Shown in pieces: positions 28,205 to 36,433 of a stretch of DNA of 64,000 bases. The position numbers were made by a program, and so were the translations under genes. The stretch lies in assembly GCF_003600685.1 (NCBI RefSeq), contig NZ_CP032084.1, positions 1,240,001-1,304,000 on the forward strand. The letters are read 5' to 3'. Under the pieces are notes generated by a model. That model saw only the letters and a list, made by a program, of their open reading frames with translations. It was not told where the DNA came from and searched no databases. The DNA comes from Achromobacter sp. B7 (GTDB lineage: Bacteria > Pseudomonadota > Gammaproteobacteria > Burkholderiales > Burkholderiaceae_B). Positions within the stretch are counted from its first letter, which is position 1, and each line of letters begins with the position of its first letter.

Positions 28205-30349
28205 ATGCATCTACGTGGCGCAGCCCTGCTTTTAGCCCTTGCCGCAGTATGTGCGCCCGCGCACGCGGAGTTTGAACAGCAGTTGGGTCCGCTGGCTGGC
28301 GGGGTCCGACAGCAGCTGTTGCAGGGTTGGACGGCGGGCTTGCAGGACGGCTGGTTCACCTTGCAGAACAAGGGCACGCCGGGCAGTGAGCAAACGCTGT
28401 ACGTCACGGCAGGCCCCGCACCGGACGCCGGCCGCATCACCGACGTCAATGTGGTCGTCAATTCGCAGAATCCCAAGGCGTCCATCGGCGTTGTGATGAA
28501 CAACCGCGCCACCAAGAGCCTGTGCCTGCTTGAAATCATGGCCGACAAAAACACGAAGCTGTTTTGCCTGGAAGGGCAGAACCGCCGTGATTTCGGCTCT
28601 GTGCCGAATGTCGCCAAGCTGGACGGGTCGGACCGCATCAAGGTGGTCGAGGTGCCGGGCGCCGCGCGCTTCATCGTGAACGGCCAGAAGATCGGCGACG
28701 TGGCGGACGTGTCGGCGCTGGGCGCGGATATCGGCATCATGGCGTATGACGTCGGCACGTTCGGCATCGCGGATTTTTCCATCACGACCAACCAAGGGTC
28801 CAAGCAGCCGCCGGCCGCACCGCCGTCCACCGGCTTGCCGCCTCGTGGCGGTGGCGCGGCCAGCCCGCCGCCCGCGGGCCTGCCTCCGCGCGGCGGCGCC
28901 ACGGGCGCAAGCCCACAGAACACCCAGCCGCGCGTCAATACGCCCCAGGCTGCCCCGTCTCCGGGCGGCAATAATTCCGGCTTGCCGGGCTCGGGTCCGT
29001 ATCCCCGTTTCGGTGGCGATACCGAACGCATCGTCGCCGTGTATATCGGCTTGATGAAAAGCATCTTCATGCACGAGTTCGGCCACGCGCTGATCGGCGA
29101 ACTGCAATTGCCGTCCACCGGCGCCGAAGAGGATGCGGTGGATATTTACGCGGCGTTGCAGATCGTGGAACCCACGATGTACCCGTCGGGCAGCAAGGAC
29201 GTGGACCGCATGGCGCGCGAAGCGGCCACCTACGCCGCGCTGCAGTGGTATTACAGCGGCAAGCTGTCGGAAAGCCGCGGCCAGGCGCCCTCGGCATGGC
29301 AGGACGAACACACGGGCGACCTGAAGCGCTTCCGCAACATGCTTTGCATCATGTACGGCGGCAACCCCGCTGTGTTCGAAACGGTGGTTCAACAAACCGG
29401 ATTCGAAGACCGCACCAAGGCCCGTTGCACGGACGAATTCAACAAGCAGAACCGCGCGTGGCGCAAGATTCTGGCGCCGTACACGCGCGTCGGTACCTGG
29501 ACGCCGGACGGCGAGCAACCGGCCAACGCGCCCGGCGCGCCGGTGAACGTGGTGTTCGAGCCGTCCAAGCGCAAGATCGGCAACCTGTTCGCGAACAACC
29601 TGTCGGCCGCCATCGGCGAAAACATCAAGCTGCTGGGCAAGACGTATGTGCTGCCCCGGCCGGTGAACGTGGTCTTCAAGGACTGCGGCAAGCTCAACGC
29701 CTGGTACAGCCCGCGCGAAGGCTCGATCACCATGTGCTATGAGCTGATCGAGAACATTGCCGTGATGATTTCGGACATCGAAATGGGCACGGTGGGCGGT
29801 GAAATCGTGGCCAAGGACGGCTCGGCGCCGCCTGCCCGCCAGCAGCAGGCACCCGCGGGCCAAGGGCAGGGCGCCGCCGCCCCGACCGGCGGTTTCGATG
29901 AATTGAAGGACAGCGGCGTGCCGGCCACGACCTTGCTGTTCTCGGCGCCGTACAAGGGACCCACGCCGGTCCAGCACTACCGCGCCAAGGTCATCACCAC
30001 CGGCGATTTGGTCCAGCTGATTAAGAACAACAAGAATTTGATCATCGTGGACAGCAGCGGGCTGCGCGACACCTTGCCCATCGCCTATCCGCTGGCCGAC
30101 GCGGGGTCGGACGGCAGCGTCAAGGACAGCCTGCAAGGTCCGCTGGACGATTGGCTGATGAAGAAGTCGGGCGGCAACCGGGGCGTGCCGATCGTATTGA
30201 TGGGCGCCGGCATGAACGACCGTTCGTCGTACAACGCGGCGTTGCGCGTCGGCACTTTGGGCTGGGACGCCTACTGGTATCGCGGCGGCCTGGAAGCCTG
30301 GGTGGCCAACGGCTTGCCGACCTCGCCCGTGAAGCCGGCGCAGAACTAA
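28205..30349 (+). CDS. Exported three-part protein: unassigned beta domain, DUF4344-like HExxH metallopeptidase with swapped halves, cysteine-less rhodanese
   Basis: The 714-residue protein has a signal peptide ending in AHA (residue 21). Residues about 22-200 form a beta-rich domain I cannot assign. A Pro/Gly/Ala-rich linker (about 200-265) contains repeated GLPPRGG. HEFGH at 290-294 with EED at 308-310 is a zinc-peptidase signature, followed by DEH and an RFRNMLCIMYGG segment. At 446-530 comes VVFEPSKRK, then CGKLNAWYSP (494-503) and CYELIE (511-516). These are DUF4344 motifs, but in that family, as I recall, the NA(W/F)Y-CYE half precedes HExxH; here the order is reversed. Residues about 595-705 look like a rhodanese domain, yet the loop at 666-675 (MGAGMNDRSS) has no cysteine. 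Substrate unknown. The gene is monocistronic. Confidence 0.7.
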   Translation: MHLRGAALLLALAAVCAPAHAEFEQQLGPLAGGVRQQLLQGWTAGLQDGWFTLQNKGTPGSEQTLYVTAGPAPDAGRITDVNVVVNSQNPKASIGVVMNNRATKSLCLLEIMADKNTKLFCLEGQNRRDFGSVPNVAKLDGSDRIKVVEVPGAARFIVNGQKIGDVADVSALGADIGIMAYDVGTFGIADFSITTNQGSKQPPAAPPSTGLPPRGGGAASPPPAGLPPRGGATGASPQNTQPRVNTPQAAPSPGGNNSGLPGSGPYPRFGGDTERIVAVYIGLMKSIFMHEFGHALIGELQLPSTGAEEDAVDIYAALQIVEPTMYPSGSKDVDRMAREAATYAALQWYYSGKLSESRGQAPSAWQDEHTGDLKRFRNMLCIMYGGNPAVFETVVQQTGFEDRTKARCTDEFNKQNRAWRKILAPYTRVGTWTPDGEQPANAPGAPVNVVFEPSKRKIGNLFANNLSAAIGENIKLLGKTYVLPRPVNVVFKDCGKLNAWYSPREGSITMCYELIENIAVMISDIEMGTVGGEIVAKDGSAPPARQQQAPAGQGQGAAAPTGGFDELKDSGVPATTLLFSAPYKGPTPVQHYRAKVITTGDLVQLIKNNKNLIIVDSSGLRDTLPIAYPLADAGSDGSVKDSLQGPLDDWLMKKSGGNRGVPIVLMGAGMNDRSSYNAALRVGTLGWDAYWYRGGLEAWVANGLPTSPVKPAQN

Positions 30350-30393
30350 TCGAGCAGTCCCCGTCGGCGCCATCACCTTGGCGCGCGGCAATA

Positions 30394-30427
30394 AAAAGCC
30401 CGCCTGTTTGCACAGGCGGGCTTTTTT
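30394..30427. terminator. Bidirectional terminator between the DUF4344-like gene and ahpD
   Basis: The stem AAAAAGCCCGCCTG / CAGGCGGGCTTTTTT with a 4-base loop serves the plus-strand gene ending at 30349 and the minus-strand ahpC-ahpD unit ending at 30446. Confidence 0.93.
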
Positions 30428-30445
30428 CCATCTTCAGACCGAGGC

Positions 30446-30964
30446 TTACTTGCCTTGGGCGGCCAGCGCCAGAGCGGCGGCGTTGACGACGGCGGCGATA
30501 CGGCCGGCGTCGCGCAGCTGTTCGGTCGACAGGCCGTCGTTCTTCAGGTTTTCATAGTGCGAGGCCACGCAGAAATGGCACTTGCCGATGATCGAAGCAA
30601 CCAGCGCGAACAGTTCAAAGCGCTTTTTCTCGACGCCGCCATGGGTGGCGTAGGCGTTCATGCGCAGCTGCGCGGGCAGGCTCTTCAGGTTGGCGTCGCC
30701 CGTCATTTCGACGTAGGGATACCAGGTGTTGTTCATGCCCATCAGTGCGGAAGCGGTCAGGGCGGCATTGGCGTCGCCTTCCGACAGGCCGCTCTTGAAG
30801 GCTTCGACCAGCACCGGGCTGCGCGCGGCGTAAGCGGCGGACAGGGCGGCGCCAACGGCATCTTCAGGCGCCAGCGTGGAACGGGCGATGACGGCGTCCA
30901 GATTCAGGCGGATGTCCTTGGCCCAATCCGGCAGCTGTTCCTTAATGGTCGTAAGAAATTCCAT
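30446..30964 (-). CDS. ahpD: Alkyl hydroperoxidase AhpD (lipoyl-dependent peroxiredoxin partner)
   Basis: The 172-residue all-helical protein has the AhpD active site GKCHFCVASH, with C129, C132 and H136. In characterised members this pair reduces AhpC using electrons from lipoylated E2 and lipoamide dehydrogenase. There is no ahpF in the window, so AhpD may be the AhpC reductant here. It lies 74 bases downstream of ahpC, separated by a strong hairpin. AGGT about 9 bases before the ATG is the likely ribosome site. Confidence 0.94.
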   Translation of the reverse strand: MEFLTTIKEQLPDWAKDIRLNLDAVIARSTLAPEDAVGAALSAAYAARSPVLVEAFKSGLSEGDANAALTASALMGMNNTWYPYVEMTGDANLKSLPAQLRMNAYATHGGVEKKRFELFALVASIIGKCHFCVASHYENLKNDGLSTEQLRDAGRIAAVVNAAALALAAQGK

Positions 30965-30993
30965 AGTTTTTACCTATAATCTAGAGCAAGTAA

Positions 30994-31033
30994 AGCCCGG
31001 CGCCGGGCCTGCGTACAGGCCCTGGGCCGGGCT
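30994..31033 (-). other. Intercistronic hairpin between ahpC and ahpD
   Basis: Nested inverted repeats AGCCCGG/CCGGGCT and GGCCTG/CAGGCC form a long GC-rich stem in the 74-base gap. No U run follows, so it is more likely an mRNA stabiliser or attenuator that keeps ahpC message above ahpD than a full terminator. Confidence 0.6.
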
Positions 31034-31038
31034 GGAAA

Positions 31039-31587
31039 TTACAGCGTAGCGCCGCCAACCGTACGGTTGCACGGGCAGAGCTCGTCGGTTTGCAGACCGT
31101 CGAGCAAGCGCAGAACTTCTTCCGGGTTACGGCCGACGTTCAGGTTGTTCACCGAAACGTGCTGGATCGTGTTGTCCGGGTCAACGATGAACGTGGCGCG
31201 CAGAGCAACGCCAGCACCCTTTTCGCGGACGCCCAGTTGGTCGATCAGGGCACCGGTGGTGTCGCCGAATTGGTAGTGGCCCAGCTTGTTCAGGTCCGGG
31301 TGCTCACGGCGCCATGCCAGCTTGACGAATTCGTTGTCGGTGGAGCCGCCCAGCAGAACGGCGTCGCGGTCTTCGAAATCCTTGGCCAGCTTGTTGAAGC
31401 CGACGATTTCGGTCGGGCACACAAACGTGAAGTCTTTCGGGTAGAAGTAGATCACCTTCCACTTGCCGGGGAACGAGCTTTCGGTGATGTCTTCAAACGC
31501 CGACACGCCATTCTCTTCGTGCTGGTTGAAGCCGGGCTTGACGCCGGTGACCTTGAAGGGCTCGAGTTTGTCGCCAACAGTTTTCAT
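31039..31587 (-). CDS. ahpC: Alkyl hydroperoxide reductase C (2-Cys peroxiredoxin)
   Basis: The 182-residue peroxiredoxin reduces hydrogen peroxide, organic peroxides and peroxynitrite. The peroxidatic C57 is in FVCPTE. The resolving cysteine is in ELCPCNR near the C-terminus (C171 and C173). The tail lacks the long YF extension of AhpF-dependent AhpC and resembles the AhpD-dependent type. GGGAG stands 6 bases before the ATG. The promoter probably lies inside the 3' end of risS. Confidence 0.95.
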   Translation of the reverse strand: MKTVGDKLEPFKVTGVKPGFNQHEENGVSAFEDITESSFPGKWKVIYFYPKDFTFVCPTEIVGFNKLAKDFEDRDAVLLGGSTDNEFVKLAWRREHPDLNKLGHYQFGDTTGALIDQLGVREKGAGVALRATFIVDPDNTIQHVSVNNLNVGRNPEEVLRLLDGLQTDELCPCNRTVGGATL

Positions 31588-31638
31588 GTTTACTCCCAGT
31601 AGTTGTTGGTGGAGATAAGGCAGTGCCTTAAACCATAA

Positions 31639-31675
31639 ATTCTACGCTATGGATTATCGTTGTCTAATTGATAAT
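31639..31675 (-). promoter_or_regulatory. Candidate ahpC promoter with an overlapping dyad
   Basis: On the minus strand TAGACA (31666-31661) and TAGAAT (31644-31639) are separated by 16 bases, close to sigma-70 consensus, about 50 bases before the ahpC ATG. An inverted repeat GATAAT/ATTATC with an 11-base gap (31653-31675) overlaps the -35 box and could bind a LysR-type activator such as OxyR. The full OxyR tetranucleotide pattern is not matched, so the regulator is uncertain. Confidence 0.45.
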
Positions 31676-33098
31676 TCCTAAACTTGGCTTTGGGCAACTC
31701 TATGCGCGCGGTCAGCCCGCCGCCTTCGCGAGGCAGCATCCGCAGCGTGCCGCCCACGTGCTTGAGCAGGCGTTCGACAATGGCCAGACCCAGGCCCGCG
31801 CCGCTGACACCGGTACGCGCCGCTTCGCCACGCGAGAAAGGCCGCAGCAGCCGGTCGACGTCTTCGGGCGCGATGCCCGGTCCGCGGTCGCACACTTCGA
31901 TCACGATCATGCCGCCTTCGGCTTGCAGCGTCATGACAAGGTGCGCCATGCCGTCGCTGGACCGACCATAGCGCCGCGCGTTTTCGATCAGGTTGCTGAC
32001 CACCCGCTTCAGGTCCAGTGCCGTGATCCGGGCGCGCAGCCCGGGTTCCAACGACGCTTCCAGCTCGCCGCCCAACGACGCGGTGTGGCTGCGTTCACGT
32101 TCATAGAGCTCGGCCAGTACCGCGGAAATGTCGGTGGCCAGCTGCGGCAGGGTGCCGGCGGGCCGTGCATATTCCATCAGTTGGCCGATGCTGTGGTCGA
32201 TCTGACCCAGGTCTTCGTCGATGGCCTGGCGGGCGTCTTCCGACACGCCGCTAAGCTCGATTTCCAGGCGCATGCGGGCCAGCGGGGTGCGCAGGTCGTG
32301 CGAGATCCCTGCCAGCATCAGCTCTCGGTCGGCCTCGGCCTGCCGCAGGTCTTTAGCCATGCGGTTGAACGAGGCGTTCAGGTCGCGGATTTCCAAAGGA
32401 CCCTGTTCGGGTAGTGGCGCGGGCGTCTCGCCGCGCGACAACACCTGCGCGGCGCGGGCAAGCCGGGACAGGGGCCGGTTCACGAACCCCACGCTGACCG
32501 CCGCACCGACAAGGGAAAGCAGCAACGCCGTGGCGCCCCATCCCAGCCATTCGATACCACCCGTCAAGCCAATCTGTTCTCGCTCGAACACCAGCCAATA
32601 CAGATCTTTTTCGATCTGGAAGCTGACCCAGAAGCCGGGCACCTGGTTGACGCCCCAGGCGATCTGCGTTTCCGGGCCAAAGCGCGTGCGGATATGCTGC
32701 GCCACACGCTGCCAGTAGTCGTCGTCGGGAAGGGCTTCGGCAAAGTCGGTGACTTCGCGCGGGTAGACCTGAATGCCTTCGTTGGTGGCCAGGTCCAGCA
32801 GCAGCTTGCTGCGTTCGCCGTTATGAGAGTAGATCAGGGCCGTGCGCGTGATATTGACGGCCGTGATCACCCGCTGCGCCATTTGATTGGCGCGCGGTCC
32901 CAGCTCCATGCTGAAAAATACTTGTAGCCACGCGCCCAGGCTGACCAGCATCAGCGCTGCGAGCAGCAGGAACGTGCGGCCGAACAAGCCGAGCCGCAAA
33001 CGTGAAGTCAGGTTCCTGAAGGTTCTGCGCAAGCGGGGCACGAGGCTGCGCTCCTGCCCAGGGCGGGCGAGCCGATCAGCTACCACCGTCCGGCACAA
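31647..33098 (-). CDS. risS: EnvZ-type sensor histidine kinase, RisS-like
   Basis: The 483-residue inner-membrane kinase has transmembrane helices at about 43-63 and 183-205 flanking a periplasmic sensor, then a HAMP region. The H box is MLAGISHDLRTPLARM (H267), and N, G1 and G2 boxes are NLIENARRYG, DRGPGIAPEDV and GAGLGLAIVERLL. It partners with the OmpR-like gene upstream, which it overlaps by 23 bases. A GTG at 33041 with AGGAG nine bases before it is an alternative start giving 464 residues. The B. pertussis ortholog is known to be frameshifted; this copy is intact. Confidence 0.9.
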   Translation of the reverse strand: MCRTVVADRLARPGQERSLVPRLRRTFRNLTSRLRLGLFGRTFLLLAALMLVSLGAWLQVFFSMELGPRANQMAQRVITAVNITRTALIYSHNGERSKLLLDLATNEGIQVYPREVTDFAEALPDDDYWQRVAQHIRTRFGPETQIAWGVNQVPGFWVSFQIEKDLYWLVFEREQIGLTGGIEWLGWGATALLLSLVGAAVSVGFVNRPLSRLARAAQVLSRGETPAPLPEQGPLEIRDLNASFNRMAKDLRQAEADRELMLAGISHDLRTPLARMRLEIELSGVSEDARQAIDEDLGQIDHSIGQLMEYARPAGTLPQLATDISAVLAELYERERSHTASLGGELEASLEPGLRARITALDLKRVVSNLIENARRYGRSSDGMAHLVMTLQAEGGMIVIEVCDRGPGIAPEDVDRLLRPFSRGEAARTGVSGAGLGLAIVERLLKHVGGTLRMLPREGGGLTARIELPKAKFRNYQLDNDNP

Positions 33099-33810
33099 AC
33101 ACGTATCCGAGACCCCAAACGGTCTGGATGAACACGGGCTTGGACGGATTGGGTTCGATCAGTTTGCGCAGGCGCGAGATCTGCACGTCGAGGCTGCGAT
33201 CGAAAGCTTCGTATTCGCGGCCGCGAGCCAGTTCCATGAGCTTGTCGCGGGACAGGGGAATCTTCGGATGGCGCGCAAACACCTTGAGCACCGAGAATTC
33301 GCCGGTGGTGATCGGCACTTGTTCGCCGTTGCGCGTCAGCGTACGGGTGGACAAGTTCAGCACGTAGGGGCCGAAAGCGATCGACTCGTTTTCCTGGCTG
33401 GGAGCGCCCGGATGTTCTTCGGTGCCGCGACGGCGTAGGATCGCGTTGATCCGTGCCAGCAGTTCCCGGGGGTTGAACGGTTTGGACAGGTAGTCGTCCG
33501 CGCCCATTTCAAGGCCCACGATGCGGTCGATTTCTTCCGCCTTGGCCGTGAGCATGATGATGGGCGTATTGTCGTGGCCACCGCGCAGCCGACGACAGAT
33601 GGACAGACCATCTTCGCCGGGCAGCATCAGATCCAGCACGAGCAGGTCAAAATGCTCGCGTTGCCAGAGTTTGCCCATCTCTTTGGCGTCTTCGGCGACG
33701 AAAACGTTGAATCCCTGCTCGGACAAATACCGGCGCAGCAAATCGCGCAAGCGCGGATCATCGTCAACGACGAGGATTTTTCGGGTGGGGGTGGTGTTTT
33801 GCGTATTCAT
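33076..33810 (-). CDS. risA: OmpR-family response regulator, RisA-like
   Basis: The 244-residue protein has a receiver domain (D16-D18 acidic pocket, D60 phosphoacceptor in LLVLDLMLPG, K in YLSKPFNP) and a winged-helix OmpR DNA-binding domain from about 145 (RNGEQVPITTGEFSVLKV, then RSLDVQISRLRKLIE and TVWGLGYVF). In Bordetella the ortholog RisA controls virulence-repressed and stress genes. It is the first gene of the risA-risS pair and is divergent from the tsaB-rimI gene. Confidence 0.92.
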   Translation of the reverse strand: MNTQNTTPTRKILVVDDDPRLRDLLRRYLSEQGFNVFVAEDAKEMGKLWQREHFDLLVLDLMLPGEDGLSICRRLRGGHDNTPIIMLTAKAEEIDRIVGLEMGADDYLSKPFNPRELLARINAILRRRGTEEHPGAPSQENESIAFGPYVLNLSTRTLTRNGEQVPITTGEFSVLKVFARHPKIPLSRDKLMELARGREYEAFDRSLDVQISRLRKLIEPNPSKPVFIQTVWGLGYVFVPDGGS

Positions 33811-33940
33811 GGCCGGAAATGTAACAGTGACAAGAACCAGCGGCTAGTGGGCGTTCACAAGATATTACACATTGCGAACCATGGTTGAAATCCCCCTTAC
33901 AACCGGGGGCGGAGCCGCGTATTTCGTACAATCTGCACCT

Positions 33941-35335
33941 ATGGAACTAAACCTGCTGGCTTTGGAAACGTCTTCGTCCCGTTGCGGGGTGGCTTTACTG
34001 CGAACGGTCGATGGCCGTTTGCAGGTGATTACCCGCGAGCACGAGGGGTCCCAAGAGCATGCGGAACGACTCTTGCCGATGGCGAACGAGCTGCTTGCCG
34101 AGTCCGGCATTGCACCCACGGCCCTGCACGCCGTGGCGTTTGGCCAGGGGCCGGGCGGCTTTACCGGCCTGCGTGTCGCTTGCGGCGTGGCCCAGGGCAT
34201 GGGCCTGGGGCTGGGGATTCCGGTGCTGCCTGTCGTGTCCCACCAGGCGGTCGCCGCGCAGGTGGCCGAGGCCACGCCCGCCAACGCCATTGTGGTGGCG
34301 CTGGACGCGCGCATGAACGAGGTCTATCTGGCGGTTTATCGCCCGTTGGGCGCGCAGGGGGCCGAAGAGTCCGCCTGGCAGGTCCTGCAAGCCCCGCTGT
34401 TGATCGCGGCTGCCGAGGTCGTGCCCTGGACGGCGCATCACCTTGCCCAATGGTCGGATTCCGAGGGCCAGGCTTTGCGCCCGCTGCTGGCGGGCGACGC
34501 CTGGGATGCCTACGCGTCGGACATGATTGCGCCGGATGGGTGGGCGCGCGCGGCCGATGCGTTGCGCCCCGAAGCCGCCAGCGTGGCGCGTCTGGCGCGA
34601 CAAGGCTGGCTGCGCGGTGAAGCGCTGCCTCCGGAAGAGGCCGCGCCGCTTTATGTGCGCGACAAGGTTGCCTTTACCACCGCCGAGCGCATGCGGGGCG
34701 AAGGCGGCAACCCGAAAGCCGCGCCGTCGCTGGCGTCGGAGGCCAAGCAATCACCGCGCAACGACCCATCCCAGCTCACCGACTCATCGCAGCGTGGTGC
34801 ACAGCCAGAGCCCGCCGATCGGCCGCAGCAGGGCCGCGTGGCGGAACGTTCCGGGCACCTTGCGCCCGCCGAACAACCCCAGCCCTTGACGCACGACGAC
34901 CTGGACGAGGTGGCCGCGCTGGAGGCCCACGTGCAGGCGTTTCCCTGGACGCGCGGCAACTTCGTCGACGCACTGGCGGCGGGCTACGGCGCTTGGGTAC
35001 TTCGCCGCGACGGCAAAGTCGCTGCCTTCTGCATTTTGATGTTTGCGCCGGACGTCGCGCACTTGCTCGTCATTGCCGTGTCCAAACACCTGCATCGGCA
35101 AGGGCTGGGCGGCATCCTGCTGCAATGGTGCGAGGCGCAGGCGCGGGAACGGGGGCTTGAGGGCGTGCTGCTGGAAGTGCGCCCGTCCAACGTCTCCGCC
35201 GTCAGCTTTTACCGCGACCACGGTTATTTGCAGATCGGTGTGCGCCGTGGGTACTACCCCGCTGAAAAAGGCACGCGCGAAGACGCTCTGGTCATGCAAA
35301 AACGCTTTGACGCCACGCCGGAGGTGCTCGCATGA
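33941..35335 (+). CDS. tsaB-rimI: Fused TsaB (t6A synthesis) and RimI (S18 acetyltransferase) protein
   Basis: The 464-residue protein starts MELNLLALETSSSRCGVALL, typical of TsaB, an ASKHA-fold partner of TsaD in threonylcarbamoyl-adenosine synthesis on tRNA; FGQGPGGFTGLRVACGVAQG is the family hallmark. After about residue 250 an Ala/Gln/Pro-rich linker of some 70 residues leads to a GNAT domain. Its VSKHLHRQGLGGILLQWCEA binds acetyl-CoA and VRPSNVSAVSFYRDHGY is the RimI signature, so it would acetylate ribosomal protein S18. I chose ATG 33941 as the normal TsaB N-terminus, over one at 33872. The stop overlaps the next gene (ATGA). Confidence 0.9.
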   Translation: MELNLLALETSSSRCGVALLRTVDGRLQVITREHEGSQEHAERLLPMANELLAESGIAPTALHAVAFGQGPGGFTGLRVACGVAQGMGLGLGIPVLPVVSHQAVAAQVAEATPANAIVVALDARMNEVYLAVYRPLGAQGAEESAWQVLQAPLLIAAAEVVPWTAHHLAQWSDSEGQALRPLLAGDAWDAYASDMIAPDGWARAADALRPEAASVARLARQGWLRGEALPPEEAAPLYVRDKVAFTTAERMRGEGGNPKAAPSLASEAKQSPRNDPSQLTDSSQRGAQPEPADRPQQGRVAERSGHLAPAEQPQPLTHDDLDEVAALEAHVQAFPWTRGNFVDALAAGYGAWVLRRDGKVAAFCILMFAPDVAHLLVIAVSKHLHRQGLGGILLQWCEAQARERGLEGVLLEVRPSNVSAVSFYRDHGYLQIGVRRGYYPAEKGTREDALVMQKRFDATPEVLA

Positions 35336-36402
35336 CCGTGCCGACGCCCGCCGTGGCGCCCCGCGTCAATCCGCTTCAGCGCATCTGGCTGCGCGAAATT
35401 GGCATGGAAAGGCTGTGGCTGCGCCCGGCTCCGGCCGATGCTCGTGCGCCCGTTGCGCCGCAAGCCCCTGTTTCAAAACCGGTTTTGTTGGATTCCGGGG
35501 TGGCGGCCCGTGCCCCGAATGCCCCCGTCGGGCATGTCAACGTGTCCGGTCAGCCTGCCGCTGTGCAGGCCCCGGTGGCGGCCCTGCCGCCCGCCGCGGT
35601 GCCGGCTTCCGCCCCGATGCCGGCTGCCGCATCGGCTACTGCTTCGTCTGCTTCGTCTGCTGCGTCGACTGCCGCGCCGGTCGCTGCTCCGGCCGCCGTC
35701 GCAAGCGAACGCAGTTCTGGACGCCCGGGCATTCCCGCTTCCATCCTGAACCGCACCGGCCCGCCGCCGCGTCCGGTTCCCAAGACGGCCGAAGAAGAAG
35801 CCGTCGAAGCGCCTCGCATCCCCGTGGCCGAGGCGGTGAAAAACGCCAATCTGGACGAACTGCGCGAGCAGGTGGTGGCGTGTACGGCGTGCGGGCTGTG
35901 CCAGGGGCGCCGCCACGCGGTCTTTGGCCATGGGGCAACGCCTACTCGCTGGCTGGTCGTGGGAGAGGCCCCGGGCGAGCAAGAAGACCGGCAGGGCCAC
36001 CCGTTTGTCGGCCGCTCCGGCCAACTGCTGGACGCCATGCTGGCCGCCGTGGGCATGAGCCGCGACACCGACGTCTTCATCACCAACGTCATCAAGTGCC
36101 GCCCGCCGGGCAACCGCAATCCCAAGCCCGAGGAAATTGCCGCTTGCAGCCCGTATCTGATGCGCCAGATCGCCTTGCTGAAGCCGGAGCGCATCCTGGT
36201 CCTGGGCCGGTTTGCCGCGCAGACGTTGCTGGGTACGGACGCCACCATCGGCAGCCTGCGTGGCCGCGTGCATACGCTCAAGACTGAGGACGGCAGCCAG
36301 ATTCCGCTGATCGTCAGCTATCACCCGGCGTACCTGCTGCGCAGCCCGTCCGAAAAGGCGCGGGCCTGGCAAGACCTTAAGCTGGCGTCCCGCCAGATCT
36401 GA
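35332..36402 (+). CDS. Uracil-DNA glycosylase, family 4 type, iron-sulfur
   Basis: The 356-residue protein has a conserved C-terminal catalytic domain of about 200 residues. LREQVVACTACGLC supplies two cluster cysteines and KCRPPGNRNPKPEEIAAC the other two of a 4Fe-4S cluster. GEAPGEQEDRQGHPFVG is motif A and SYHPAYLLR the leucine-loop motif. It excises uracil from DNA. Residues about 30-150 are low-complexity Ala/Pro/Val, so the protein is much longer than usual members (about 200-270). It overlaps the tsaB-rimI gene by 4 bases and is followed by a terminator. Confidence 0.9.
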   Translation: MTVPTPAVAPRVNPLQRIWLREIGMERLWLRPAPADARAPVAPQAPVSKPVLLDSGVAARAPNAPVGHVNVSGQPAAVQAPVAALPPAAVPASAPMPAAASATASSASSAASTAAPVAAPAAVASERSSGRPGIPASILNRTGPPPRPVPKTAEEEAVEAPRIPVAEAVKNANLDELREQVVACTACGLCQGRRHAVFGHGATPTRWLVVGEAPGEQEDRQGHPFVGRSGQLLDAMLAAVGMSRDTDVFITNVIKCRPPGNRNPKPEEIAACSPYLMRQIALLKPERILVLGRFAAQTLLGTDATIGSLRGRVHTLKTEDGSQIPLIVSYHPAYLLRSPSEKARAWQDLKLASRQI

Positions 36403-36433
36403 CCGCGCTGGCTTGCCGCTGGCGGCGGACGAT

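Noticed and set aside
31588..31680. Full OxyR site upstream of ahpC
   Set aside because: The four spaced ATAG/CTAT elements are not present; only a dyad is reported.
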